From: Branchipolynoe longqiensis | Lineage: Eukaryota > Annelida > Polychaeta > Phyllodocida > Polynoidae | DNA length: 64,000 nucleotides | Assembly (NCBI GenBank): GCA_030323885.1 | Contig: CM059200.1 | Location: forward strand, 3,293,729 to 3,357,728 | Direction of reading: 5' to 3' | Part shown: one piece after another, positions 40,263-51,059 of the stretch | Layout: the number at the start of each line of letters is the position of its first letter | Numbering within the stretch: position 1 is the stretch's first letter | The notes under the pieces: model-generated | Told to the model about the DNA's origin: nothing | The model's input: only the letters and a program-made list of their open reading frames with translations | Databases searched by the model: none | Position numbers and translations under genes: made by a program

Positions 40263-40329
40263 ATGCACCTCTATCCTTGACAAAGAATGAAGCCTTATGT
40301 ACACCTAAAGTAAGTATGGTGTGTCACAC

Positions 40330-40358
40330 CTGTTGGTATAATATATAAATAATATATA

Positions 40359-40412
<54 letters not shown>
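40330..40412. repeat. (TA)n microsatellite
   Basis: Pure AT repeat from about 40366, preceded by ATAATATAT variants. Confidence 0.93.
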
Positions 40413-40416
<4 letters not shown>

Positions 40417-41866
40417 ATGCATAACTCAGTATACGAGTATAAATGAAATGGGGACATACACTGTGTATATCTATTCCTCCTTGGCGCATTGGTGGTTCCC
40501 TCCGCCCCCCCCCGCCCCCCCCCCCCCCCCCCCCAGTTGTCGGGCTAATTGGTGGGCGCCCGCCCCCCCCCCCCTCGCGCCACACACACTGGAGGATTCT
40601 TTTTTATATAAATATATAGTAATACATTTAATTATCTAAGGCACACAGGTACGAGTCGTAAGCTACTTCTTCCATGGCTTTTGTTGTAAATATTTATTCA
40701 TCTGATATATAAATATTTTAAGTGCAGTGATCTTCCAGCATTTTCCCTATAATCGATATACATCCCATATAATGGTGATCTGATGGTGATGTTCCAAACC
40801 TTGCACATATAGAGTCAGGTTTTGTTATGACTTCCCAATTGCAGGAAGAAATAATGGGATAGAATTGCTTTATTTGTTGTTGTTGCTTTTGATTTATTCA
40901 GTCTCATCAGCCAGGTGGTGACCCAAACATTTATAACCACACCAACACCAATATCTGGCCTGATTTTCGTTTCTCTCGAGGGATTTACATGCTTCAACCC
41001 CCCCCCCCCACACACACACACACCGTCACCACCCTCAACGTTGGTTAAACAAAGCAGAAGCAGAAATCAAAACAAACAAAAATCCGGAAAATTCTCATCA
41101 CCTGCATATTTCACTTTTTTAATTGATTTAATTATTTATTGAGGGCAAAAGAAGGCTAATACTATAGCGCTATATAAATGTTTTATTATATATTTATTTA
41201 TTTATTATTAATACATGGAATTGTACTTCAAGGTACAGGGCCATGGTGTGGATGGTGAGTGAAATGCCATGACTACCCACTGTATAAACTGCGCCTGATT
41301 TTCTACTTAGGCCTCAAAATAGAACTAAAAAGTGGGTAACTGTGAAAATGAAGGAATGGAACATGTTGGCGAGGCTACCATGCATACTTTGCGAATGAGG
41401 CTGTTCTATTTCTGTCTTACTCGCTCTCCACGTCTCTCTCTCCTGTCATTCTGCCCCTGCGGCTCTGCCTCTTCACTTCGCTTCCCCACCCTCTTCCTGG
41501 TGGGGGGTGAGCGCTGATTGACCTCTCCCCTCATCTCGATTGAACACTGCTGACGATTCAAGACCTGCAACTCATCGCCCCTGACGGCACTCAGACAACT
41601 GGGTCCCAGTCACCCACTTGCTTAGCCTGTCTACAGGTCATGTCTCAATCAATCAATCAATAGTTCCATCCTCTAGTCGAGGGTTGGATGCAATGGTTCT
41701 CCACTTGTCTACAATTTCATGTCTACAATTTCATGTCTACAATTTCATGTCTACAAGGTCATGTCTACAATTTCCTTATTTAATCAATCTTTCAAATTTA
41801 CATCTCTACTCTTGTCTCTCCCTTGTCCGAGTTAAGCGAATTGGGGTGGGGGTAGGTGGGAGGTGT
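40413..41866. other. Mixed spacer with no recognised gene
   Basis: Contains poly-C runs at 40504-40535 and 40562-40575 and a short (CA)n near 41005. ATTTCATGTCTACA is repeated three times around 41715-41770. Short frames have no recognisable family. Confidence 0.5.
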
Positions 41867-42012
41867 TTGTGTCAGAGAGTAAAATGAGTAAAATTCCATA
41901 CCTTTAAATTTTCTGATGGTATGACGCTGTACCAAATTGTTGGGATAATTTTGTTTATAGGTTCTTCAAGGAGCCAGAGACAACACATTATTTTCTGGCG
42001 GCAACCCTTGGG
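41867..42012. mobile_element. MITE-3, copy 2 (partial)
   Basis: Shares GAGTAAAATGAGTAAAATT, CAAATTGTTGGGATAATTTT and AAGGAGCCAGAGACAACA with 33235-33418. The right end reads GGCGGCAACCCTTGG. The left terminus is lost. Confidence 0.6.
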
Positions 42013-42024
42013 GGAGTGGGGTGC

Positions 42025-42052
42025 GGGGGGGGGGGGGGGGGGGGGGGGGGGG
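42025..42052 (+). repeat. Poly-G run (28)
   Basis: Twenty-eight consecutive G, G-quadruplex-capable. Length in the assembly is uncertain for such tracts. Confidence 0.9.
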
Positions 42053-42098
42053 TATGTATAAAATAGCTTTCTGCACATTTTGCATCAAACACTGTTTG

Positions 42099-42430
42099 GA
42101 CCGGACATGGTGGTCGAATCGGTAGAGCGTGGGCCTCCCGTGTGGGAGATCGGGAGTTTGGTTCCTGGTCGAGTCAAAGCAATGACTTATCAAATTGATA
42201 CTTGTCGCTTCCTAATCTGGTGCCCGGCATTAATAGAATAGGGCAAGGACTGGGTAGCTCAGTGTCAGGATAATGTGACTGAGTGGGATATCGGGTCATG
42301 GTGCTGGTGGCCTGATTTCTCAGTGGGGCATCACTATAAAGTCACCATGAGTGTCCACTGTCACAAGTCAGTACCCATCCTTATATGACCGCAGATGTTA
42401 CCAGGACGTAAAACTCCAACAACCAACCAC
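42099..42430 (+). mobile_element. SINE-A, full length
   Basis: Head GGACCGGACATGGTGGTCGA ATCGGTAGAGCG with GGTTCCTGGTCGAGTC, complete body, tail ending ACGTAAAACTCCAACAACCA. This is one of the most complete copies of the CGGTAGAGC subtype. Confidence 0.88.
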
Positions 42431-42519
42431 ACATTTTAGTAGAGTGGTTCAACGAACCCTTAGCTCCACCCTTCCCGCCTCGCCCAGCCCGCCCCCTGTC
42501 GGGGAGGGCAGGAGTGAGG

Positions 42520-42955
42520 GGGCGTGGTGGTGGTGCTGGAAGTGGTTGTGGCGGTGGTGGTGGTGGTGGTGGTGGTGGTGGTGTGGTAGTGGTGGTTGTG
42601 GTGGCGGTAGTTGTGGCAGTGGTGGTGGTGGTGGTGGTAGTGGTGGTTGTGGCAGTGGTGGTGTTGGTGGTGGTGGTGGTGGTTGTGGCAGTGGTGGTGG
42701 TGGTGGTTGTGGCAGTGGTGGTGGTGGTGGTTGCAGTGGTGGTTGTGGCAGTGGTGGTGGTGGTGGTTGTGGTGGTGGTTGTGGCAGTGGTGGTTGCAGT
42801 GGTGGTTGTGATGGTGGTGGCGGCGGTGGTTGTGGTGGTTGGGGCGGTGGTGGTGGTTGTGGTGGTGGCGGTGGTGGTGGTGGTTGTGGCAGTGGTGGTT
42901 GTGGCGGTGGTGGTGGTGGTGGTGGTGGTGGTGGTGGTGGTGGTGGTGGTGGTCC
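42520..42955. repeat. (GGT)n trinucleotide repeat, ~430 bp
   Basis: GGTGGTGGT interrupted by TGTGGCAGTGGTGGT. Frames encode poly-Gly/Cys, poly-Val or, on the other strand, poly-His, and are not genes. Confidence 0.95.
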
Positions 42956-43027
42956 ATCAATGAGATATATGTCAGCCCTAATTCAACTGCTCAGCATACT
43001 TGCCGATAACAAAGTTTGGCAGCGTGA

Positions 43028-43095
43028 AACCGGAAGTGGTCGTGTGGAGGGGTCGTTCAGCCGGAAGTGGCCTGTGGAGGGGTCGTTCAGCCTGA
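43028..43095. repeat. ~32-bp tandem duplication with ETS-like core
   Basis: CCGGAAGTGG followed by GTGGAGGGGTCGTTCAG occurs twice. Confidence 0.8.
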
Positions 43096-43491
43096 CCAGC
43101 AGCTGAACATGGCCAGCATCACCGGAACTGTGCACACAGAATAGCCCCCGCCAGTTAAGCTGGAAAGTACCCGACTAGAGTAGTTCCAGACTTTGCCAAC
43201 AGATGTCACTTGCTTAACTGGAGGGGGTGTATGTAATACATGAAGAGTGTTGGTGAAATTCCAGAAGGAAAATACAATATAGTTGTCTTTTTTTAAAAGA
43301 TATATTACAAGGATAAGAGCTTGAATCCTATTGCGATATGAATATCTGAATATAATCAAGCATTTTATTATTTTCCCAACCATTCTTTACGGAGATATAG
43401 CATGTGAAACCATAGGCAGTGAGGGAAACGACCCGACTAGATTAGTTCCAGATTCTGCCGATAGATGTCACTCTCATTTTTAACATCCGCT
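43096..43491. other. Unique spacer with a ~40-bp repeated motif
   Basis: CCCGACTAGAGTAGTTCCAG ACTTTGCC...AGATGTCACT at 43171-43210 recurs at 43432-43472 as CCCGACTAGATTAGTTCCAG. Probably related repeat ends. No gene recognised. Confidence 0.5.
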
Positions 43492-43856
43492 TATTCAAGC
43501 TGCATAGTACGATGAAAGCATCAATATTAAAAACCAAAACACTGCACCTAGATTTGACGCTACATATCTAACTTAGACACTGATTCATTTATTAAGCAGT
43601 TCTAACCACAAAGAAGGGAACGCTGAGTCAATTCAATCAAACGTGTTACTGTAGATGCCTATGGTGTCAGACAGAGGATTGGCGTGACAAGCTTGACAGA
43701 ATTAATTTGGCATGTTTGCACTTCAAATATCTTAAAAGTTAGCCATTTCAAATAAGTTACTTCAAACTAAAAGTAAGATAGATTATAACGATCAACCTAA
43801 TATATTTATCTCGCAAAATGACAGAAACTCAAATCCGTCGGACTATGCAATTTTAA
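43492..43856 (+). mobile_element. MITE-1, complete copy
   Basis: Left end TTATTCAAGCTGCATAGTAC GATG (TTAA mutated), right end GTCGGACTATGCAATTTTAA. AT-rich interior without an ORF. Confidence 0.85.
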
Positions 43857-43899
43857 CATCTGGTGATTAAGCGGGGGACATTTCAACTGCACACAATTG

Positions 43900-44250
43900 G
43901 TCTTCCCCTATTCCACTGCTACTAGTCCTATCCCACGCCCAAGTGTCAAGTTTGTAGAATTCTGGTTTAACTCGGCCAGATATCGAACCCATGACCTATA
44001 GAGGAAACATGGGTTTGAATCCAACGATCTACCAAAACGGGAGACGGACACTCAACTCATTCGGCCATCCCGTCTGGTCTCGGCATTAACCAGGATAGGA
44101 CAAGGACTGGTTGGCTCAGTATCAGGATATTGGATCATGGTGCTGGTGACCTGGTCTCCTAGTGAGGCAGCACCATAAAGTCGCCATGAGTGCGCACTGT
44201 CACAAGTCGGTAGCTGTCCTGATAGGACGCAAAAGCCCAACTACAATTCA
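43900..44250. mobile_element. Inverted pair of SINE-A fragments
   Basis: A minus-strand head fragment ending CATCCCGTCTGGTC (to 44079) meets a plus-strand body-tail fragment (44081-44250) starting TCGGCATTAACCAGGATAGG. The join lies between different SINE positions, so it is a rearrangement rather than a clean insertion. Confidence 0.75.
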
Positions 44251-44755
44251 ACCCAGTTAAAACAAGGTCGCTTAAACCAAACGATCGGTTAATCCAAACT
44301 TTTTTTCGGCGGCCCGGCAAAATACTACCATTTATTAATTATATGAAAAAGTTAGTTAATATCCAAATTATCGGTTAATCCAAACAAAATTGTCAAGCCC
44401 CAGGCCACTTCCAGTATGGTTAAACCAAACTTTCATGTGGTTATAAGGTCCTCTGAGACCCCACCAACTTTTTTTATATGATAAATGGTAGTATTTTGCC
44501 AGGCCGCCGAAAAACGTTTAGATTAACCAATCGTTTGGGTTAACCAAGCTTGGTTTAACGGGGTTATACTGTATACACATAAAAAACCATAATCAAAGTG
44601 TCCACATACATTGTATATTACACTCAGAATGCACCCACATTTTTCCCAAAGCCAAGTCAAACTCGAAGCTAAAGCTCGGTTAAACCAATGATTGGTTAAT
44701 CCAAGCAACTTTCTAGGGTCCCTTCAAGTTTGGTTTAATGGGGTTATACTGTAAT
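44251..44755. mobile_element. pogo/Tigger-like DNA element, degraded and partly duplicated
   Basis: Repeated GGTTAATCCAA / TTGGATTAACC motifs. GGGGTTATACTGTA, the complement of a CAGTATAACCCC-type pogo terminus, occurs at 44564-44577 and again at 44741-44754. A perfect internal inverted stretch (TACCATTTATTAATTATATG / ATGATAAATGGTA with GGCGGCCCGGCAAAATACTA) spans 44310-44345 and 44475-44515. No transposase frame. Confidence 0.7.
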
Positions 44756-44864
44756 ACTATGGTAATAACAACAGTATTGCATTCAGACTGGGCCGTGTTT
44801 GTGGTAAAGCAAACAAGTGTTAAGGAGACTTGTTGGACAGCAAACAGCCCCAGGTGAGTGTAGG

Positions 44865-44946
44865 CGCGGGGCGGGGCGGGGCGAGGCGGGGCGGGGCGGG
44901 GCGGGGCGGGGCGGGGCGGGGCGGGGCGGGGCGGGGCGGGGCGGGG
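44865..44946 (+). repeat. (GGGGC)n pentanucleotide repeat, ~16 copies
   Basis: Tandem GGGGC with one GAGGC interruption, strongly G-quadruplex-capable. It follows directly after CAGGTGAGTG (44851-44860), a near-perfect 5' splice-site sequence. Confidence 0.95.
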
Positions 44947-45059
44947 CTGCTATCTGCGGGATGGACCCCCTGGTGGGCGGGGTGGGAGGTCCGATACCTG
45001 CTGGGTGACGGGATAAATCGGGGCTTCTTCACCTCAGGATCCCTCACTACGCGGGAATG

Positions 45060-45192
45060 CACACAAATAACACCCACACACATACGCACACGCACACGCA
45101 CACACACACCCATACCCACACTCACACACACAAACCCGCCGCTATACACCCACATCCACACCCACACCCACACCCACACCCACACCCACACC
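45060..45192. repeat. CA-rich low complexity / (CCCACA)n
   Basis: CACACGCACACGCACACACA grading into (CCCACA)n, reaching 45190. Confidence 0.92.
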
Positions 45193-45214
45193 CAACTCTA
45201 TTATAATTCATTAA

Positions 45215-46100
45215 TATCAGTTAACTGTCGTGTCTCAAAATTAGCTAACTGTAGTTCCTCAAAATCAGCTAACTGTAGTTCCTTAATATCAGCTAACTGT
45301 AGTTCCTTAATATCAGCTAACTGTAGTTCCTCAATATCAGCGAACTGTAGTTCCTGAAGATCAGCGAACTGTAGTTCCTCAATATCAGCGAACTGTAGTT
45401 CCTGAATATCAGCTAACTGTAGTTCCTGAATATCAGCTAACTGTAGTTCCTTAATATCAGCGAACTGTAGTTCCTGAATATCACTAACTGTATGTAGTTC
45501 CTGAATATCAGCGAACTGTAGTTCCTGAATACCAGCTAACTGAAGTTCCTTAATATCAGCTAACTGTAGTTCCTTAATATCAGCTAACTGTAGTTCCTCA
45601 ATATCAGCGAACTGTAGTTCCTCAAAATCAGCTAACTGTAGTTCCTTAATATCAGCTAACTTTAGTTCCTGAATATCAGCGAACTGTAGTTCCTGAATAT
45701 CAGCTAACTGTAGTTCCTGAATATCAGCTAACTGTAGTTCCTGAATATCAGCTAACTGTAGTTCCTCAATATCAGCTAACTGTAGTTCCTGAATATCAGC
45801 TAACTGTAGTTCCTTAATATCAGCTAACTGTAGTTGCTCAATATCAGCTAACTGTAGTTTCTCAATATCAGCTAACTGTAGTTCCTCAATATCAGCTAAC
45901 TGTAGTTCCTGAATATCAGCTAACTGCAGTTCCTTAATATCAGCAAACTGTAGTTCCTCAATATCAGCGAACTGTAGTTCCTGAATATCAGCTAACTGTA
46001 GTTCCTTAATATCAGCTAACTGTAGTTCCTCAATACCAGCTAACTGTAGTTCCTGAATATCAGCGAACTGTAGTTCCTTAATACAAGCAAACTGTCATTC
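45215..46100. repeat. 24-bp minisatellite, array 1 (~37 copies)
   Basis: Units of TCCTGAATATCAGCTAACTG plus TAGT with variants TCCTTAATATCAG and TCAGCGAACTG. Variants are mixed along the array rather than blocked. Confidence 0.95.
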
Positions 46101-46674
46101 CTTAAATAATAGCAGCTTTTCGAAATACTTTAATTCGACTAACCTAATTCCTTATTATCAGTTAACTTAATGCCTTTTTTTAATTATAATTTTTTTTATT
46201 GAGGCTGTATTTATACTGTCCATAGCTTATGCACCCGGGTACCCAGGCTTGTTTTCAATGCTGGCCAGCTGTAGTGTTGGTGTTATCTTACCACACAGTG
46301 GCTGCTGATAAGGTATTTGATTGCCTGCATTTTAGTAGCAGATAGATAATTGGTTGGTATGGCTAGTAGCCTATCTTAAGATTTTTAGGATTTTCTTGGC
46401 ATATATGTATTATTTTATTTTGTTCTACTCTTATTACTAGACTAGCCTACTCCTATTTACATATCATAGGCTTGTACATAGCTGTGTGGTGTGCTATCTG
46501 GCTACTTTTGACATGGTTACCTTCCATTGGGCGTCCCACTGGTGGGCCATGACATATCAAATGCCCCTTTGCGGTGCAGCTTAGTGGGGGCTTCCTAGCC
46601 TTATTTTGCACAGATATTTTTCGTAAGTTTTTAGGTCAGGAATTTGTCGTTCCTTTACCGTTTGGGCATTCTAC
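46101..46674. mobile_element. Insertion splitting the 24-bp minisatellite (contains repeat G)
   Basis: The minisatellite decays near 46100-46170, is interrupted, and resumes at 46675. Within the insert, 46178-46402 (CTGTATTTATACTGTCCATA, GGCCAGCTGTAGTGTTGGTG, GCAGATAGATAATTGGTTGG) matches 51352-51565 in opposite orientation. No frame or terminal repeat recognised. Confidence 0.6.
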
Positions 46675-47550
46675 ACCTTAATAATATCGGCTACTCTTAA
46701 TGCCTTAATACCAGTTAACTGTAATTCCTTAATAGCAGCTTCTCTTAATGCCTTAATGCCGGCTAACCACAGTGCCTTAATATCAGTTAAGTGCAATGCC
46801 TCAATGGCAGCAAACTGTAATTCCTTAATTGTAGTTTACAATAATGCATTAATATCGGCTAACCATAATGCCTTAATATCAGTTACCTGTAATGCCTTAA
46901 TATTGGATAACCATAATGCCTCAATACCGGCTAACCATAATGCCTCAATATCAGTTAACTGTAATGCCTTAATATCGGCTAACCATAATGTCATAATATC
47001 GGCTAACCATAATGCCGTAATATCGGATAACCATAATGCTATAATATCGGATAACCATAATGCCTCAATATCGGCTAACCATAATGCCGTAATATCAGAT
47101 AACCATAATGCCTCAATACCGGCTAACCATAATGCCTCAATATCAGTTAACTGTAATGCCTTAATATCGGCTAACCATAATGCCGTAATATCGGCTAACC
47201 ATAATGCCGTAATATCGGATAACCATCATGCTGTAATATCGGATAACCATAATGCCTCAATATCGGCTAACCATAATGCCGTAATATCAGATAACCATAA
47301 TGCTGTAATATCGGCTAACCATAATGCCTCAATACCGGCTAACCATAATGCCTCAATATCAGTGAACTATAATTCCTTAATATTGGCTAACCATAATGCC
47401 ATAATATCGGATAACCATAATGCCTCAATACCGGCTTACCATAATGTCATAATATCGGCTAACTATAATGCCATAATACCATAATGCCTCAATACCGGCT
47501 GAACTATAATTCCTTAATATTGGCTAACCATAATGCATTAATATCGGAGA
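46675..47550. repeat. 24-bp minisatellite, array 2 (~36 copies)
   Basis: Units of GCCTCAATATCGGCTAACCA plus TAAT. Shares the 24-bp period and the core AATATCRGCTAAC with array 1. A 120-bp block of five variants appears duplicated (46920-47040 and 47100-47220). The frame stays open for 242 residues only because 24 is a multiple of three. Confidence 0.95.
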
Positions 47551-47800
47551 AGCTTACAAAGTCAAGCAGCGATTTGGGCCGAGGTTTATCGCGGCTCGTC
47601 AGGGAGCAGTGCAATCAGTGCTACCGGATATCGACATGGGGAAGGCGGTGGCCGGGCACCATTCAGCACGTAATGAATATCGGCTGTAAGTCAGGTATTG
47701 CCTCATTACTGAACCAACATCAGTCCACGGCACAAGGCACTTCATTAACACTGAATGGACTGCATATGTATGTCCTACTAGGCCAGGTACAGCAGCCCTC
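47551..47800. other. Unique spacer
   Basis: No repeat or gene recognised between two minisatellites. Confidence 0.4.
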
Positions 47801-48790
47801 ACTCCCCACCCCCACATCCACACTCCCCACATACATTAGCACTCCCCACATCCACTCCCTACACATGCACTCCACCCACACTCCCCATCAACACACACAT
47901 GCACATACCCCACACATCCACACCCCCACTCGCCACACACACATTCACATTAGCACCCCACATATCCACAGTCCCCACACACCCCGCACACACACTCTAC
48001 ACACACACACACTCCCCATCAACACACACATGCACAGACCTCACATATCCACAGTCCCCACACACTCCGCACACACTCTACACACACACACTCCCCATCA
48101 ACACACACATGCACACACCCCACACATCCACACCCCCACTCCCCACACACACATTCACATTAGCACCCCACATATCCACAGTCCCCATACACCCCGCACA
48201 CACACTCTACACACACACACTCCCCATCAACACACATGCAGACCCCACACATCCAGTCCCCACACACTCCGCACACACACACTCTACACACACACACTCC
48301 CCATCAACACACACATGCACACACCCCACACAGCCACACCCCCACTCGCCACACACACACGTTCACATTAGCACCCCACATATCCACAGTCCCCACACAC
48401 ACACTCTACACACACACACACTCCCCATCAACACACACATGCACAGACCTCACACATCCACAGTCCCCACACACCCCGCACACACACTCTACACACACAC
48501 TCCCCATCAACACACATGCACAGACCCCACACATCCAGTCCCCACACACTCCGCACACACACACTCCCCATCAACACACACATGCACAGACCCCACACAT
48601 CCACACCCCCACTCGCCACACACACATTCACATTAGCACCCCACACATCCACAGTCCCAACACACCCCGCACAAACACTCTACACACACACACACTCCCC
48701 ATCAATACACACATGCACAGACCCCACACATCCAGTCCCTACACACTCCGCACACACACTCTCTACACACACACTCCACACTCACCCATA
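47801..48790. repeat. CA-rich minisatellite (~60-120-bp higher-order unit)
   Basis: CACACTCCCCATCAACACAC ACATGCACAGACCCCACACA TCCACAGTCCCCACACACTC C-type units, with alternate units carrying CACCCCCACTCGCC and ATTCACATTAGCACCCC. Long His/Pro/Thr frames are artefacts. Confidence 0.93.
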
Positions 48791-48959
48791 CTACACAGAC
48801 AGGAAATTAACCCAAATACCCCGAACACACACACACATACAGAACCTGCACTTACACGCACAGCTCAACACAGACAGATATCACACAACACCCCCACCCA
48901 CATACACTCGCACACACACCCGCCCCCCCCCCACACACACACACTCACAATCTGTCCCG

Positions 48960-49400
48960 CTGACAGCGACACCCAAGACCAGCTAACTGATTACCCGCTC
49001 TTACCCGCTCTTACCCGCTCTTATCCCGCCCACCACCTAAGCCCTCCTCTCCCCTTATTCCCACAGCTGCAGAAGCGCCGCGCCCCCTGTCGGCAATCGA
49101 CAGAAGTTAGCGGTAACCATGGCGACGGTATCCCGATCCCTGTCAACAAACCCGTCCGCGCCTGCGTACTCACTCCCAACTGCCCTGATGAGCGCCAATG
49201 GCGGGGAGTGCTTCCAGCTAAGCCCACCAGGGGGCGCCAGCAATGCCCGAGTTGTGAGAATCATTCAAATAGCGCATTGCGCGTCTAACTACGGTTGCTA
49301 TGGAGATATGGAAACTGCTCTCTGCACAGCAGTGTTTCTTTAGAGAGTAAATAAAACACCAGAGCTATTGCAGCTGCCTGCCTAGTGTTATTAATTGTAC
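48960..49400. promoter_or_regulatory. Candidate regulatory island (RFX- and CTCF-like motifs)
   Basis: Non-repetitive, GC- and CpG-rich stretch among repeats. GTAACCATGGCGAC at 49113-49126 fits the RFX X-box with G at the fifth base of the second half-site. CCCACCAGGGGGCGCCA at 49223-49239 is a strong CTCF-core match. GTTGCTATGGAGAT at 49294-49307 is a second, weaker X-box. A 3'-splice-like CCCTTATTCCCACAG ends at 49068 and an ATG in good context lies at 49119 opening a 74-codon frame, but no protein family is recognised. Confidence 0.35.
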
Positions 49401-49424
49401 ACTGGTACATCGCGATGGATATGC

Positions 49425-49890
49425 AGGTATTGCAGGTATTGCAACATCTCAGGGAGTTTGATGCCCCTGCAGAGTTGTAAACCACTGCCTTGTGGTACAG
49501 GTTCTTGACAGAACCGAAGGCTAAGGGAGCAAACCCTAAACAGAAAACCATGTCACTGTGGCAGCATTAAGGGCGGTTGATGTATGGAACTCCCAACATC
49601 TCCCGACCAGCCACTGCAGGGACAAATAGTTTTGCGCTTGTCTTGACATGTTCTTGCCGGTGTGAAACCTCTATTTGCTCCCCGAGAGAGTGCCGCTGGT
49701 AACTTGCAAAAGACAGCAGCACTTCAACACTTTTGCAGGCAGCTTTCATGAAATGTAAACCTGAAGCTGAGAGACATTAAGACCGACTCATGGACATCAC
49801 TCTCACAGCAGAGCTAAATGGAGAGGGGCAGTCAAGTAATGAAAGCAGTCTTTGTCGCATCGTGACCGACAGCATGATGATGATGATGAT
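49425..49890 (+). mobile_element. Repeat F, copy 2 (longer 3' end)
   Basis: Matches 35258-35652, plus an extra ~75 bp before the end (CTGAAGCTGAGAGACATTAA, GCAGAGCTAAATGGAGAGGG). It finishes GACAGCATGATGATGATG. The extra segment shows copy 1 is internally deleted. Confidence 0.7.
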
Positions 49891-49919
49891 GGTACATCGC
49901 GATAAAATTTCTTTTAACA

Positions 49920-50140
49920 CAGGGATGAAAGTGGTCTCCAGGGAAAAAAGCGGAAATGCTGATATTCTCCCATAGGTTTAGCATTGTCAGGGAATCGCCT
50001 TATAGTGCTGCACTGTTTGAAGCACGTATTAGTAGTATACGCTGATAGCGATGCGGCGTTTGAACAACGTATTAGTATACACTTATAGCTACAGGAAAAA
50101 TTCTGGAAATCCGCGAAATCGCGGAGATCATTCATCCCTG
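49920..50140. mobile_element. Repeat E, copy 2: MITE with CAGGGATGAA termini
   Basis: Left end CAGGGATGAAAGTGGTCTCC, right end GGAGATCATTCATCCCTG, forming inverted repeats. TTTAA precedes and follows the element closely. The interior includes AGGGAATCGCC and a duplicated ACGTATTAGTA motif. No transposase. Confidence 0.7.
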
Positions 50141-50284
50141 TTTAAAGGGGGGAAATTAGTTACCTAGCTAGGTAGCTCTTCAGGAAACGGAATAAAACAT
50201 AGCGAATAAAATAATATCACCAACAGAGTATATCCTAGATTATATTACCTCGTCATAGATTGGATAACAGTTACCTACTTAACA

Positions 50285-50298
50285 TTCTGAATATATAT

Positions 50299-50336
<38 letters not shown>
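50285..50336. repeat. (TA)n microsatellite
   Basis: Pure AT dinucleotides apart from one AAAT. Confidence 0.93.
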
Positions 50337-50358
50337 GAAGTGGGCGATACTACTCGAC

Positions 50359-50432
50359 CGCATTTTGCGCGGGCTCGCATTTTGCATGGGATCGCATTTT
50401 GCGTGGGCACGCATTTTGCGAGGCCGGGTTCC
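50359..50432. repeat. Four tandem CGCATTTTGCG motifs
   Basis: CCGCATTTTGCGCGGGCT, CGCATTTTGCATGGGAT, CGCATTTTGCGTGGGCA and CGCATTTTGCGAGGCCG follow one another with a 17-18-bp period. Confidence 0.85.
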
Positions 50433-51027
50433 CTGCTGTAAAGCGTTGCTTGGATACGTCGATTGTGACTATCCTAGCAACGATAGAAGGTCGGGCGTTC
50501 GGACCCAGACCCATCGGACGTGTTTTTGCACGCTCCGATGTTTTAGCCGATATTTAGGATTTTATTGTCGAAATTCCAAACTTATTTAACTTAATTATAT
50601 GGGAGGGGATTTGACTTATAACATACATTCCACTGTTGAACTATATTTAAATCATAACATAGGTTTTATTGATCAATTCATTCTGTTAGTAAGAGGTAAG
50701 AATAAAATGGTGAGCTCCTAAGAAGTGACATGAACGTTCCTTGCATTCTTTACTGTCCTCCAGACTTATATTATTAACCGCTATGGTCAACTTCAGATTG
50801 CTATTTGGATTGCTCTATAATCTTATTTAATTAAGGGCCTTCTGCCCATGGTCTGTCAGGAGTCGAACTCTCCACCTCGGACATTGCTAGTCAAGGGTCA
50901 GGCTGGCAGGATGACAGACAACCGGCGGCAGGAGGCACAAGTCATTCACATGGAAACAATTATTTATATTAACACGTAGGGTCGCCTTAAGCGGGGGTGG
51001 AATAGCCCGACGGTTAAACTTAGCCCG
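50433..51027. other. Unique spacer
   Basis: No gene recognised. On the minus strand GGAGAGTTCGACTCCTGAC near 50856-50874 resembles a tRNA T-arm/B-box, with no cloverleaf around it. Confidence 0.4.
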
Positions 51028-51059
51028 ACAGTTAAATATATATATATATATATAATAGA

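Noticed and set aside
42351..43106. Gly/Cys-rich, poly-Val and poly-His frames
   Set aside because: All arise from the (GGT)n repeat, in overlapping frames and both strands.
46756..47484. 242-codon frame with 8-residue repeats (ANHNASIS-like)
   Set aside because: The 24-bp minisatellite period is a multiple of three. The sister array with the same period has no comparable open frame, and no signal or domain is present.
45215..47550. CRISPR-like array with 24-bp period
   Set aside because: Pure tandem minisatellite without spacers.
47484..49288. Long His/Pro/Thr-rich frames running into unique sequence
   Set aside because: Mostly CA-rich minisatellite. The last ~70 codons are in unique DNA but match no family I know and have no independent start.
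50850..50880. tRNA T-arm-like sequence on the minus strand
   Set aside because: Only the B-box-like core is present; no acceptor, D or anticodon arm could be folded around it.
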